Shown here: positions 24,299 to 33,417 of the stretch, in pieces
Layout of the letters: every line of letters starts with the position of its first letter
Numbering within the stretch: the first letter of the stretch is position 1
Source of the DNA: Paenibacillus catalpae
GTDB taxonomy: Bacteria; Bacillota; Bacilli; Paenibacillales; Paenibacillaceae
Assembly: GCF_900112695.1 (NCBI RefSeq)
Contig: NZ_FOMT01000004.1
Span: 186,001 to 250,000 of the forward strand
Reading direction: 5' to 3'
DNA length: 64,000 nt
Translations under genes and position numbers: made by a program
Notes under the pieces: generated by a model
The model's database searches: none
Seen by the model: the letters and a program-made list of their open reading frames with translations, nothing else
What the model was told of the DNA's origin: nothing

Positions 24299-25810
24299 CT
24301 AAGCAACCGTTTTTCCAGCGGCCTCTACGTCTATTTCCTCGCGTTTCGTGAGCACCTCCTTCTTCAAGAACCAGCAGATCACAAACGATACCGCTGCAAA
24401 TCCGAGTGCAATAACGAAGATATGGTCAAAGGCATTGGCAAATACCGTTTGAATCTTGAATACCAGATCCGATGGCAAGCCGGCCGGAATGCCGCCTGTC
24501 TTGATCGTATCTACGGTTCCCGGATCCAAACCGCTTGATAAGCCGTTTATGCCGTCCTTAATGCTCTTCGCCAGGACACTGCCGAATACGCTAAGACCAA
24601 CCGTTGCTCCAAGCGATTGGAACAGCTGTACCGTGCCAAGCGCTACCCCGCTGTGCTCCTTTTCTACGGACTCCTGCACGATCAGATTATCACCGCCAAA
24701 CAGCGCTCCAATGCCTAATCCCATGACAAAGAAGGCAATAATAACAAACAGCGGGGTTGTGCTTACGGCGAGCTGCGTGAGCATAGCGATTCCCACAAGC
24801 GGCAGCACGAAGCAGGTGATAAACAGGTTGCGATAAGCTACGCGGGTAATTAGAAATCCATTTACAATGCTGGACGGGATAGCTCCGGCCATAAAAGCGA
24901 ACATCAGATAGCCCGCTTGCGTTGGCGTAAGTCCCATGACATTTTGCGCGAAGAACGGAAACGTTGCGATGCCGCCCATAAGCCCAAGCATTAGCGTAAA
25001 TACGAGAAGCGATAAGACAACAACATTACGGTTACGGAAAAGATGCAGCGGAATGATGGGTTCCTTCGCTCCTGACTCGATTCGAATGAATAGAGCCATC
25101 AACACAGCCGATAAGGCTAATAGACCTAGGATAATAGGGGATGACCAGCTTAATCCCTGATTATCTATCAATACAGGCGCTATCAGGAAGGACAGCAGTG
25201 CCGCGACAAGCGTGCCTGCCCCTGCCCAGTCGATGGTGTGCTTTTCTTCCCCTCTGGACTCATGCATCCCTTTGAACAAAAAGGCTACAGCGATAATTGC
25301 TACGGGAATATTGATTAGGAACAGCCAATGCCAATTCAGATTGCCGACAAAATAACCGCCGATTGTTGGTCCAATCAACTGCGGAAGAATCATCAGCGGG
25401 CCAATAAGACTTTGCACCTTCGCCCGCTGCTCAAGCGGGAAGGACTCTCCAATAATAACAAGAGCGATCGGCATTAATCCGCCTGCTCCAATACCTTGAA
25501 CGCCTCTGCCAATGAGCAGCTGCGCCATCGAATCGGCGGAGCCGCACACAATGGAACCAATACAGAACAAGGCCATACAGCTCATATATACTTTTTTTCG
25601 GCCAAATACATCCGCAAGTCTGCCCAATATAGGCATAGCAATCGTCATGGCCAGCATATATACGCCTGCTACCCAGCCGTACAGCGATAAACCATGCAGC
25701 TCTTTTATTATCGTTGGCATCGCCGTTGAGACAACGGTTTCATCCATCTCGGCAAATATAAGGCCAAGAAGCAAGCCGATCAGGATAAGCGTTTTATTGT
25801 TTTTCTTCAC
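24299..25810 (-). CDS. MFS drug-proton antiporter, 14-helix DHA2 type
   Basis: A 503-residue membrane protein with 14 predicted helices. It carries the DHA2 family signatures: motif D1 (LIFAEMDETVVSTAMPTI), motif A (LGRLADVFGRKKVYM) and motif C (GPTIGGYFVGNLNWHWLFLI). It starts with GTG 25810 behind AGAGGTG. Close relatives export multiple drugs, dyes or bile-like compounds using the proton gradient. The particular substrate cannot be assigned. Monocistronic, with no adjacent regulator gene. Confidence 0.92.
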   Translation of the reverse strand: MKKNNKTLILIGLLLGLIFAEMDETVVSTAMPTIIKELHGLSLYGWVAGVYMLAMTIAMPILGRLADVFGRKKVYMSCMALFCIGSIVCGSADSMAQLLIGRGVQGIGAGGLMPIALVIIGESFPLEQRAKVQSLIGPLMILPQLIGPTIGGYFVGNLNWHWLFLINIPVAIIAVAFLFKGMHESRGEEKHTIDWAGAGTLVAALLSFLIAPVLIDNQGLSWSSPIILGLLALSAVLMALFIRIESGAKEPIIPLHLFRNRNVVVLSLLVFTLMLGLMGGIATFPFFAQNVMGLTPTQAGYLMFAFMAGAIPSSIVNGFLITRVAYRNLFITCFVLPLVGIAMLTQLAVSTTPLFVIIAFFVMGLGIGALFGGDNLIVQESVEKEHSGVALGTVQLFQSLGATVGLSVFGSVLAKSIKDGINGLSSGLDPGTVDTIKTGGIPAGLPSDLVFKIQTVFANAFDHIFVIALGFAAVSFVICWFLKKEVLTKREEIDVEAAGKTVA

Positions 25811-25908
25811 ATTAGCACCTCTCTACTTCGTACTTCGTTCATCTGAGATCATCTTACCTTCAGAATTTAAACGGAATTTAAACGGGAAGAAGATCTGAAA
25901 CGGGATAA

Positions 25909-25943
25909 AAAAAGACTGTCGACAATTTCTCGACAGTCTTGCT
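25909..25943 (-). terminator. Terminator of the FAH-family gene
   Basis: AAGACTGTCGA pairs perfectly with TCGACAGTCTT, with an A-run on the left (T-run on the minus strand). Confidence 0.9.
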
Positions 25944-25968
25944 CTTAAGATAGTTCATTTAAACGGTA

Positions 25969-26598
25969 CTATACCAGCTTCACCTTACAGCTTGCTGCTT
26001 TCTCACCATTCCATAGTGCTTCGAGCACGTCGCCTTCATGAAGTGCGGCTACGCCAGCAGGCGTGCCGGTGAAGATAATATCCCCGGCTCCAAGCCCGTA
26101 ACGCGAATCGATATGGCGCACCAGCTCGGAGATGCTGAAGAGCATATCCCGCGAGTTGCCAAGCTGCGCTTGCTCGCCGTTGCGAAGCAGGGCGAAATCA
26201 TGTTCCTTCAGCCCCTCCTCACCCGGATAAGCCATCCATTCGCCAAGCGGCGCGGAAGCTTTAAAGCCTTTGGCATCGAGCCAAGGCTGGCCTTTCGCTT
26301 TCAGCTTGCTTTGCACATCGCGCAGTGTCAGGTCGAGTCCCAGCGCAAATCCGTCAATTATGTCATCCGGTGACATGCCCGGTTCAAGAGGGCGTGCAAT
26401 CAGCAGCACAAGCTCCAGCTCAAAATGCACTTCCCCGCGTCCGCCCGGAATTTCTACGACATTGCCATTCATCGGTACGACAGCATGAGAAGGCTTCGTA
26501 AATACGAGCGGCTCCTCCGGCACCTCGTTGCCAAGCTCAAGCGCATGCAGCCGGTAGTTTCGGCCGATGCAATAGATGTTGCGAATATCGTTTGCCAT
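25969..26598 (-). CDS. Fumarylacetoacetate hydrolase-family enzyme
   Basis: A 209-residue single-domain FAH protein. Metal-binding acidic residues are visible in GEVHFELELVLL (E..E) and LGLDLTLRDVQSK (D), and the family ending reads AGDIIFTGTPAGVAALHEGD. Relatives hydrolyse or decarboxylate acylpyruvates or oxaloacetate (YcgM/FAHD1-like). The exact substrate is open. ATG 26598 follows AGGAGG. A double copy of the 69-bp hairpin repeat ends four bases before that ribosome-binding site. Confidence 0.88.
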   Translation of the reverse strand: MANDIRNIYCIGRNYRLHALELGNEVPEEPLVFTKPSHAVVPMNGNVVEIPGGRGEVHFELELVLLIARPLEPGMSPDDIIDGFALGLDLTLRDVQSKLKAKGQPWLDAKGFKASAPLGEWMAYPGEEGLKEHDFALLRNGEQAQLGNSRDMLFSISELVRHIDSRYGLGAGDIIFTGTPAGVAALHEGDVLEALWNGEKAASCKVKLV

Positions 26599-26613
26599 GG
26601 ATTTGTCCTCCTG

Positions 26614-26745
26614 AAAAGAATTATTACTCAGACAGCCTGAACTGGGCTGTTCGTGATGATTCTTGCTTCGTAAGCTTATGCTTAAAGAATGGTCACACAG
26701 ACAGCCTGAACTGGGCTGTTCGTGATGATTCTTGCATCTATAAAC
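26614..26745 (-). repeat. 69-bp hairpin repeat family, two tandem copies (FAH gene leader)
   Basis: Two units, starting at 26615 and 26684 (period 69). Each has AAAGAAT, a CAGCC-TGAACT-GGGCTG hairpin, GTGATGATTCTTGC and then TTCGTAAGC (TATAAAC in unit 2). It has the same architecture as the 56007 array but a different apical loop. On the minus strand it ends directly before CAGGAGG. Confidence 0.9.
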
Positions 26746-26748
26746 GGT

Positions 26749-28716
26749 CTAGCCTTTTTTCTGTGCTGCGATCTTCTCGGCGAGCTCGTTAAGCTCCGTC
26801 CAGCGATCCATCAGCTCTTCCAGCTTCGTCTCCAGCTGCTGCTGCTCGTCAACCAATTGCTGCAGCAGAGCAGAATCGCTGCCCGCATTATTCATCCGCT
26901 CAGTAACGGATACCAGCTGCTCTTCCGCCTTCGCGATCCACTCATCAATCTGCTCATAATCCTTCTGGTCTTTATACGACATCCGTAAAGCTTTCTCACC
27001 GGATGGTTTGCTTCCGCTGTCTGCCGCTGATGCATCTGCTCCTGCTGCCGGCTTAATCGCTGCCTGTGCAAGTTTGCCGCTTCCCGCAGCAAGACCGGCT
27101 GAATCCGAAGAACCGCCATGCTTCTCCACATATTCCTGGTATTCCGTATAGTTGCCGACATGCTGCGTAATAACGCCTTCACCTTCAAAGGCAAATATTT
27201 TATCAACCGTACGGTCAAGGAAGTAGCGGTCATGAGAGACCACAAACACAACGCCCGGGAAGTCGTCGAGATAATCCTCCAGCACCGATAACGTTGCAAT
27301 ATCCAGGTCATTGGTTGGCTCGTCAAGCAGCAGCACGTTAGGAGCATTCATCAGGACTCGCAGCAGTTGCAGACGGCGCTTCTCGCCGCCGGACAGCTTG
27401 CCGATGATCGACCACTGCATGGCCGGCGGGAAAAGGAACCTCTCCAGCATTTGGCCTGCCGAGATCGTTGTACCGTCTGCTGTGCGTACCTGCTCTGCTC
27501 CTTCGCGAATATACTCGATTACGCGAAGCGATTCGTCCATCTCTTCATGCTCCTGAGAGAACCAGCCAAGCTTAACAGTCATACCCAGCTCAACCTTGCC
27601 TTCATCGGGCTCAAGCTTGTGGGCAATCAGCTTCATTAGAGTGGATTTGCCGCTGCCGTTGCGACCAACGATGCCAACACGATCCTCCGGCACTGCGATA
27701 TAGCTGAAATCCCGGATAAGCGTGCGGTCGCCAAAACGTTTGCTGACCGACTCCATTTCCACGATTTTTTTGCCCAGCCGCGTAGAAGCAACAGATACGT
27801 CCATTTTGCCGGACGATTGTTTAGGAGCCTGTGCTTTCAAATCTTCGAACCGGTCGATCCGTGCCTTCTGTTTGGTCGACCGGGCTTTTGCTCCACGCCG
27901 AATCCAAGCCAGCTCATTACGCAGCAGGTTTTGGCGTTTATCCTCCGATGCCGCCTCACGCTCTTCCCGCTCCACCTTCAGCTCGAGGAACCGGCTGTAG
28001 TTCGCTTCATAGAAGAACGCCCGCCCCTTGTCCAGCTCAATGACGCGGTTGCTTACCCGGTCCAAGAAGTAGCGGTCATGGGTAATCATGAGCAGGGCGC
28101 CTTTGCGCTTCTGCAGCATGCTTTCCAGCCACGCGACAGACTCGTTATCGATATGGTTGGTAGGCTCGTCCAGAATAAGAATATCCGATGGCTGCAGCAG
28201 CGCCGCTGCCATCGCTACGCGTTTCCGCTGGCCGCCTGAGAAGGTATCCACTTTATCGTTAAAATTCTGGATGCCAAGCCGGCCAAGCGCCGTCTTCGCT
28301 TCACTCTCCAGCGTCCACGCATCCAGCTCATCCATCTTCTGATTCGCTTTAATCAGCCGCTCCTGCAGCGACTCATCGGTTGGCTTCAGCTCAAGCGCTT
28401 CAAGCGCAGCCGCGTACTCGCGGACCGCCCGCAGCTGAGGGGAGTCGCCGCCAAGAACATGCTCGAGGGCCGTTTCGCCCGGTGCGAATGCCGGATCCTG
28501 TGCCAGCATCCGGACTACCACCCGGTTACCAATCGAAATGTTGCCCGAATCGGCAGGTTCAAACCCGGCGATGACTTTCAGAAACGTCGACTTCCCCGTT
28601 CCGTTTACGCCGATAATGCCAATCTTGTCGCCTTCTTCGACGCCAAAGGTAACGTCCTCGAAGAGCATTTTCTCGCCGTAGCTTTTTGTTATATGTTCAA
28701 CAGATAATAAATGCAT
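26749..28716 (-). CDS. ABC-F family ATPase (Uup/YfmR type)
   Basis: A 655-residue soluble protein with two ABC cassettes and no membrane segment. Cassette 1 has GVNGTGKS, FSGGQRKR and DEPTNHID. Cassette 2 has GRNGSGKS, LSGGEKRR and DEPTNDLD. The interdomain arm and a C-terminal coiled coil (residues about 560-650, KSYKDQKDYEQ-like, then AEEQLVSVTERMNNA) match Uup/YfmR. These bind the ribosome and relieve stalling, or act on branched DNA intermediates. Resistance-type ABC-F proteins usually lack such a C-terminal coil, so a housekeeping role is more likely. A TG-extended -10 (TATGAT, 28776-28781) lies upstream. Confidence 0.92.
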   Translation of the reverse strand: MHLLSVEHITKSYGEKMLFEDVTFGVEEGDKIGIIGVNGTGKSTFLKVIAGFEPADSGNISIGNRVVVRMLAQDPAFAPGETALEHVLGGDSPQLRAVREYAAALEALELKPTDESLQERLIKANQKMDELDAWTLESEAKTALGRLGIQNFNDKVDTFSGGQRKRVAMAAALLQPSDILILDEPTNHIDNESVAWLESMLQKRKGALLMITHDRYFLDRVSNRVIELDKGRAFFYEANYSRFLELKVEREEREAASEDKRQNLLRNELAWIRRGAKARSTKQKARIDRFEDLKAQAPKQSSGKMDVSVASTRLGKKIVEMESVSKRFGDRTLIRDFSYIAVPEDRVGIVGRNGSGKSTLMKLIAHKLEPDEGKVELGMTVKLGWFSQEHEEMDESLRVIEYIREGAEQVRTADGTTISAGQMLERFLFPPAMQWSIIGKLSGGEKRRLQLLRVLMNAPNVLLLDEPTNDLDIATLSVLEDYLDDFPGVVFVVSHDRYFLDRTVDKIFAFEGEGVITQHVGNYTEYQEYVEKHGGSSDSAGLAAGSGKLAQAAIKPAAGADASAADSGSKPSGEKALRMSYKDQKDYEQIDEWIAKAEEQLVSVTERMNNAGSDSALLQQLVDEQQQLETKLEELMDRWTELNELAEKIAAQKKG

Positions 28717-28845
28717 AAGAGAACCCTACTTTACATCCAAAATGTGCAGCCGCCGCATGGGCATCTGCCATCCGTATCATACCATATTCGACCGCCTGCT
28801 GGCATCCGAGCCTGCCGCCTTAAGCAGGGACGCACTCTCCAACAC

Positions 28846-29250
28846 CTTAACGATGCCCGACATCGTTAAGCTTAGCCAGTCACCTGCCACCAGACGAATT
28901 TCTTTCCGCAGACTCTTCCAACCTTAAGGTCCCCGAAGGACCTTAAGTGTCTACTAACTCCGCTGTTAGCCCGAGTTTAAGGTCCCTCAGGGACCTTAAA
29001 CTCCCGAACTCGTGCACATTCCCGCCGTAATCAGCTGCTTCAGATAACCTTAAGGTCCCCGAAGGACCTTAAGCGTCCACTAACTCCGCTGTTAGCCCGA
29101 GTTAAGGTCCCTCAGGGACCTTAAACTCCCGAACTCATGCACTTTCCCGCCAAAATCTGCTGCTTCAGACAACCTTAAGGTCCCCGAAGGACCTTAAGCG
29201 ACCACTAACTCCGCAGTTAGCCCGCGTTAAGGTCCCTCAGGGACCTTAAC
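28846..29250. repeat. Structured tandem repeat array, about 125-bp units, between ABC-F and fumC genes
   Basis: Units start at 28920, 29046 and 29171 (the last partial). Each holds the hairpin CTTAAGGTCC/GGACCTTAAG, a smaller CTAAC/GTTAG hairpin, and the hairpin TTAAGGTCCC-TCA-GGGACCTTAA. In unit 1 this last stem reaches 14 perfect pairs (GAGTTTAAGGTCCC). A related 10-bp hairpin (CTTAACGATG/CATCGTTAAG) precedes the array at 28846-28870. No T-runs follow the stems, and I see no gene in 28717-29314. Confidence 0.9.
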
Positions 29251-29271
29251 CCCACACTTCAAAAGCCCGCA

Positions 29272-29305
29272 CAAAAAAAACAGGCTCCGGATACCCGGAG
29301 CCTGC
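29272..29305 (-). terminator. fumC terminator
   Basis: CAGGCTCCGG pairs perfectly with CCGGAGCCTG (4-base loop), with an eight-base T-run on the minus strand. Confidence 0.95.
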
Positions 29306-29314
29306 TTGCATCTA

Positions 29315-30700
29315 TTAACGTTTGCCGACCATTGCTTCCGGTTTCACGTATTCGTCGAACTGTTCCGAAGTGAGGAGGCCGCTTGCGATCGCGGATTCTT
29401 TCAGCGTCAGTCCTTTTTTGTGCGCGTTTTTCGCAATCGCCGCCGCATTCTCGTAACCGATGTACGGGTTCAGAGCTGTAACCAGCATAAGCGATTGATC
29501 CAGATTGCGTTTGATTACCGCTTCGTTAGGCTCGATACCAACTGCACAGTTATCGTTGAACGAGATCATGCCGTCCGCCATCAGAGCAACGGATTGCAGG
29601 AAGTTGTAAATAATAACCGGCTTGAACACGTTAAGCTCGAAGTTGCCTTGGCTTGCCGCAAAGCCGATTGTTGCGTCGTTGCCGAATACTTGGCAAGCTG
29701 CCATAGTCAGCGCTTCGCTTTGTGTAGGGTTTACTTTACCCGGCATAATCGAGCTGCCTGGCTCGTTCTCAGGAATCGTAATCTCGCCGATGCCGCAGCG
29801 CGGACCACTTGCCAGCCAGCGAACGTCGTTGGCGATTTTCATCAGATCCGCCGCGAGTGCTTTTACCGCACCGTGTGCGTACACGATTTGGTCATGGCTT
29901 GTGAGCGAGTGGAATTTGTTTGGAGCTGTAATGAAGGTTTTGCCTGTCAAAGCGGTTACTTCAGTCGCAACTTGAACCGCAAAATCAGGATGAGCGTTAA
30001 GCCCCGTGCCAACCGCTGTACCGCCAAGCGCCAGTTCACGCATGGTGTCAACGCTTTGGATCAGCATTGCGCGGGTTTTTTCCAGCATGGCATGCCAGCC
30101 GCTGATTTCTTGACCAAGCGTAATTGGCGTTGCATCCTGCAGATGCGTTCTGCCGATTTTCACGATGTTATCGAACTTCTCCATTTTTTCTACAAATGTA
30201 GCAGCGAGTACATCGATAGCCGGGATCAGCTTGTCTTCCACATCGATAACGCCTGCGATATGCAAAGCTGCCGGGAATGTATCGTTTGAGCTTTGGGAAC
30301 GGTTCACGTCATCGTTGGGATGAATGCGTGCTTCGCTGCCGCGCTCGGCAAGCAGCTGGTTCGCACGGTGTGCCACAACCTCGTTCACGTTCATGTTTGT
30401 TTGCGTGCCGCTGCCTGTCTGCCATACAACAAGCGGGAAATGCTCGTCCCATTTGCCTGTCAGAATCTCGTCAACCGCTTCGCCGATTACGCCGGCTTTC
30501 TCCGCTTCCAACTTGCCAAGCTTCAGGTTCGCAATTGCCGCAGCTTTCTTGATGATCGCCATTGCATAAACGACTTGAATCGGCATACGCTCGCCGCTAA
30601 TTTTGAAGTTCTGCAGGCTGCGCTGGGTTTGAGCTCCCCACAGCTTGTCCGCAGCAACTTTAATCTCACCCATTGTATCTTTCTCAATCCGGTACTCCAT
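29315..30700 (-). CDS. fumC: Fumarate hydratase, class II
   Basis: A 461-residue TCA-cycle enzyme that interconverts fumarate and malate. The fumarase/aspartase signature [13 protein letters not shown] is present, together with the active-site segments [19 protein letters not shown] and [16 protein letters not shown]. Length is normal, and no iron-sulfur cysteines are expected in this class. ATG 30700 follows GGAGG at 11 bases. It is a single gene with its own terminator. The array at 28846-29250 lies just beyond the terminator. Confidence 0.97.
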   Translation of the reverse strand: MEYRIEKDTMGEIKVAADKLWGAQTQRSLQNFKISGERMPIQVVYAMAIIKKAAAIANLKLGKLEAEKAGVIGEAVDEILTGKWDEHFPLVVWQTGSGTQTNMNVNEVVAHRANQLLAERGSEARIHPNDDVNRSQSSNDTFPAALHIAGVIDVEDKLIPAIDVLAATFVEKMEKFDNIVKIGRTHLQDATPITLGQEISGWHAMLEKTRAMLIQSVDTMRELALGGTAVGTGLNAHPDFAVQVATEVTALTGKTFITAPNKFHSLTSHDQIVYAHGAVKALAADLMKIANDVRWLASGPRCGIGEITIPENEPGSSIMPGKVNPTQSEALTMAACQVFGNDATIGFAASQGNFELNVFKPVIIYNFLQSVALMADGMISFNDNCAVGIEPNEAVIKRNLDQSLMLVTALNPYIGYENAAAIAKNAHKKGLTLKESAIASGLLTSEQFDEYVKPEAMVGKR

Positions 30701-30825
30701 GCTCTTTAACGGCCTCCTTCATGTTTACATGCACATAGTACTACTTTATACAATATCACCCGGTCATTTCAATACGATTACCGCCTCATATCCATGCCGG
30801 GACGGCATAATTCCAAGCCCAGCAT

Positions 30826-30880
30826 ACAAAAACGCCCCAAGAGGGAGAAATTCGAACTCTCCCGTCATCAGGACGTTTGC
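30826..30880 (-). terminator. Branched terminator of eda
   Basis: On the minus strand an outer stem (AACGTCC with GGGGCGTT) encloses GGGAGA/TCTCCC, followed by TTTTTG. The inner arm resembles a tRNA T-arm by chance. Confidence 0.65.
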
Positions 30881-30883
30881 TAA

Positions 30884-31552
30884 CTACAGGCCTCTCGCAG
30901 CGCGATAGGCTTCCATATATGCGCTTGCTTTTTGCTCGATCAGCGAGAAGTCGCCTGTTGCTACCGCATCCTTCGTCAGATCGGAACCGATCCCTACAGC
31001 TACGGCCCCGGCTTTGACCCAATCCTTCAGATTGGAGAGCGATACACCGCCCGTTGGCATAATGTTCGCCTGCGGCAGCGGGCCTTTGATCGACGGGATG
31101 ATGCTTGGCGAGAACAGGTTGCCCGGGAACAGCTTGACTACATCAACGCCAAGCTCGAGCGCGCTTTGAATTTCATGAACCGTCATCGTACCCGGCATAA
31201 CCGGAATCGCATAACGGTTGCAAAGCTTAATCGTATCCGGGTTAAAAGCAGGTGCTACCACAAATTCTGCTCCAGCCATGATCGCTGCGCGTGCGGTTTC
31301 CGGATCAAGTACCGTACCTACACCGATAATCGCGAAGTTGTCCGCATCCGGTGAAGCCGTGCTGGAATACTCTTTCGACAACTGCTCGATTGCGCGAAGC
31401 GCAAACGGCACTGTCATCGTAATTTCAATTGCTTTAATTCCGCCTTTAATGGCACGGCGTGCCATCTCTGCTACTTCCTCCTGCGAATCTGCACGCAGAA
31501 CTGCAACGACACCCGCCTCTGTTAATTGCCCAAGTACTTTCAGCTTCTTCAT
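30884..31552 (-). CDS. eda: KDPG/KHG aldolase
   Basis: A 222-residue class I aldolase (2-dehydro-3-deoxy-phosphogluconate / 4-hydroxy-2-oxoglutarate aldolase). ATG 31552 (MKKLKV) follows GGGAGG at 10 bases. In-frame starts further upstream lack a site. The barrel's catalytic Glu lies in IKAIEITMTVP and the Schiff-base Lys in DVVKLFPGNLF. The phosphate-binding segment IMPTGGVSL is present. No gluconate or uronate genes stand next to it, so it may serve uronate degradation or oxoglutarate turnover from elsewhere in the genome. Confidence 0.93.
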   Translation of the reverse strand: MKKLKVLGQLTEAGVVAVLRADSQEEVAEMARRAIKGGIKAIEITMTVPFALRAIEQLSKEYSSTASPDADNFAIIGVGTVLDPETARAAIMAGAEFVVAPAFNPDTIKLCNRYAIPVMPGTMTVHEIQSALELGVDVVKLFPGNLFSPSIIPSIKGPLPQANIMPTGGVSLSNLKDWVKAGAVAVGIGSDLTKDAVATGDFSLIEQKASAYMEAYRAARGL

Positions 31553-31702
31553 GAAATAATGACCTCCCATAGTCACAAGTGAAATAAACGCAAAAAGATT
31601 GAACATTCCCGCTCCATTATAGGCCTATATCCAACATTCGGACAACCCTATTAAAAATCTGGTTCCGTTTTTGCTTGTAAGCGGATACTTATAATATACC
31701 CA

Positions 31703-31752
31703 AGGTGAAACGGCCTCTCCATCCTTTGGTGGCGGGGCGCGTTTCAACACTT
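31703..31752. ncRNA. Structured motif, copy B (TCCTTTGGNGGCGG core)
   Basis: On the plus strand: CCAAGGTGAAACGGCCTCTC, then CATCCTTTGGTGGCGGGGC, then GCGTTTCAAC. Outer arms TGAAACG/CGTTTCA and inner CCA/TGG and GCC/GGC arms pair. A TATAAT at 31689-31694 lies just upstream, so a plus-strand transcript would begin at about the motif and lead into the gene at 31812. Confidence 0.45.
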
Positions 31753-31811
31753 ATAAATTCTTAGAATTAAAGCGTATTACTGTCAGACATTTCAAGAAAG
31801 GAATGATTCTT

Positions 31812-32039
31812 ATGACAACGCCATCTGTCTCCCATCTCATTACGCCGGGATCAACCCTTTACTCCCTGATGACCCGCCACAAAGGCGAATTAATGACCGT
31901 ATCAACCGCTGCCGGCGTCGTACAAGGCATTCTGACGGCATTTGACCCCGCTTATCTCACGCTAACGACCGATACGAACCAGACCAAATACGTGCTTGTC
32001 ATGAATATCGCATCGTTTTCCTTCGAACCGGCCTATTAA
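31812..32039 (+). CDS. Small protein with LSm/DUF2642-like pattern
   Basis: A 75-residue protein. ATG 31812 lies 9-10 bases after AAAGGA, while ATG 31803 is too close to it. The sequence suggests a small beta-barrel: LYSLMTRHKGELMTVSTAAG, then VVQGILTAFDPAYLTLTTDT, then KYVLVMNIASFSFEP. This spacing of a variable-G-x-L/I pair recalls the short DUF2642/YuzF-type proteins of spore formers. Assignment is by pattern only. No signal peptide or membrane segment is present. The motif at 31703-31752 occupies its leader. Confidence 0.65.
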   Translation: MTTPSVSHLITPGSTLYSLMTRHKGELMTVSTAAGVVQGILTAFDPAYLTLTTDTNQTKYVLVMNIASFSFEPAY

Positions 32040-32042
32040 CGC

Positions 32043-32096
32043 AAAAAGAGGGTGTCTCCGGAAGCCCGATCGGCCTCCAGATGCACCCTCTTACTT
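32043..32096. terminator. Bidirectional terminator
   Basis: AAGAGGGTG and AGGC arms pair with CACCCTCTT and GGCC arms, flanked by A-run and T-run. It lies between the small protein gene and the Dabb gene. Confidence 0.8.
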
Positions 32097-32097
32097 T

Positions 32098-32406
32098 TTA
32101 CACTTCCGAATAATCAATCTCGAGGAACGCTTCTACTTCTTTCACCCAACGCTCTTCTACAAAGCTTACATGCAGCGGATGCGCATTATAAGCCTCATAG
32201 GCCGCCTGGTCAGCGAACTCCATCGAGAATCCGAATTTGTAATCATTCTTCGGGCTGACTTGACGGAATACGCGGAACTGCTGAACAGCGGGAATGGAGC
32301 TTAGAATCGCTTTGCCGTCCTCAAGAAACTTCTGTTCCAGTTCAGAGCCTTCGGCATGCTTCAAGGTAAAAATAACGGAGTGCTGAATCCATGTTGTTGC
32401 GGGCAA
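32098..32406 (-). CDS. Dabb (stress-responsive A/B barrel) domain protein
   Basis: A 102-residue dimeric ferredoxin-like barrel. Family features are IQHSVIFTLKHAEGSELEQK, the central YKFGFSMEFADQAAYEAYNA, and the near-invariant HPLHVSFVEERWVKEVEAFL. It begins with TTG 32406 behind AAGGAGAGG. It follows tauD by 53 bases on the same strand, so it is probably the third gene of the ssuA-tauD operon. Such proteins may bind or oxidise small hydrophobic molecules. No function in sulfonate use is established. Confidence 0.85.
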   Translation of the reverse strand: MPATTWIQHSVIFTLKHAEGSELEQKFLEDGKAILSSIPAVQQFRVFRQVSPKNDYKFGFSMEFADQAAYEAYNAHPLHVSFVEERWVKEVEAFLEIDYSEV

Positions 32407-32459
32407 TTGCTTCCTCTCCTTTAGCGCTTTGATAGGCCAAGCCTGCCCTAAGTATATAA

Positions 32460-33389
32460 TTAATAAGGACGGTCGCCAATAATAGAAATCCGTTCCGCAA
32501 CGCGGCGGTTTGGATAATAATCGGAAGAAGCATAATGCTGGGTGGCGCGGTTATCCCACAGCGCAACCGAATTCTTTTCCCAATGGAAACGCACTTGGTA
32601 TTCCGGTATGGCCGCTTGCTGGAAGAGGTATTGGAGCAGCTTCTCTCCTTCTTCTTCATCCAGACCAATAATCCGTGTCGTGAATACCGGATTCACAAAC
32701 AGCGTCTTACGTCCCGTCTCCGGATGTGTCCGGACAACCGGATGCTCTGCTGCAGGGAATTCCGCCTGCTTCTGGGCAAGCAGCTCCGGCGGCATGTTCC
32801 GGCCAAATGTCGGAGTAAAATCGTGAATCGCCTTCAGCCCATCAATGCGCTCCTTCACATCCTCGGGCAGGTTATCATAAGCAGCCCCCATGTCCGCCCA
32901 CAGCGTGTCCCCGCCTTGCGGCGGCACCTCGGACAACCGGAGAACCGCACCTAGGGAAGGTTCAAGGCGCCAACTGACATCCGAGTGCCAGTTATTCTCC
33001 TGGCCCTTCATATTGGCATCTTTCTCGAATCGGGTAATTTCGGCGGCTGCGCCTTTTGGCAGGAACGGATGATTCTCCAGCTCTCCCCATTGTCTTGCAA
33101 AATTCAGTTGCTGCTGGCTTGTAATATCCTGATCGCGGAAGAAAAGAACCTTCCATTCCAGCAGAGCGCGATGCAGCTCTTCTTTTACTTCCGGCGAAAC
33201 CTGCTCACTTAAGTCGACTCCTTCAATCTCGGCACCAATAACCGGACCAAGCGGCTTCAGCGTGAATAAGGTGTAAGGACGATCCTCAAGTCCATCAGCC
33301 AAACGCTGCAAGAAACGCGGGCCGCCTTGAATTTGGCGTTTCGTAAAAAGATCAAATTGACGGGATGTGTCTACAGTTAATTGAGTCAT
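32460..33389 (-). CDS. TauD/TfdA-family 2-oxoglutarate dioxygenase (sulfonate/taurine type)
   Basis: A 309-residue Fe(II)/2-oxoglutarate oxygenase. The facial triad shows as His and Asp in NWHSDVSW and a distal His in WDNRATQHYASSDYYPNRRV. The Arg that binds oxoglutarate is in the following RVAERIS. TauD enzymes oxidise taurine or alkylsulfonates, releasing sulfite for cysteine synthesis. ATG 33389 follows AAAGGAG. It sits 28 bases after ssuA, making an uptake-and-cleavage operon for organosulfonates. The true substrate (taurine, alkylsulfonate or sulfate ester) is not decided by sequence. Confidence 0.92.
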   Translation of the reverse strand: MTQLTVDTSRQFDLFTKRQIQGGPRFLQRLADGLEDRPYTLFTLKPLGPVIGAEIEGVDLSEQVSPEVKEELHRALLEWKVLFFRDQDITSQQQLNFARQWGELENHPFLPKGAAAEITRFEKDANMKGQENNWHSDVSWRLEPSLGAVLRLSEVPPQGGDTLWADMGAAYDNLPEDVKERIDGLKAIHDFTPTFGRNMPPELLAQKQAEFPAAEHPVVRTHPETGRKTLFVNPVFTTRIIGLDEEEGEKLLQYLFQQAAIPEYQVRFHWEKNSVALWDNRATQHYASSDYYPNRRVAERISIIGDRPY

Positions 33390-33417
33390 GGATAATCGCT
33401 CCTTTAATTTTTAATAT

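Noticed and set aside
30840-30870. tRNA-like T-arm (TTCGAA loop in a GGGAGA stem)
   Set aside because: No cloverleaf, anticodon arm or acceptor with CCA context. It fits better as part of a branched terminator.
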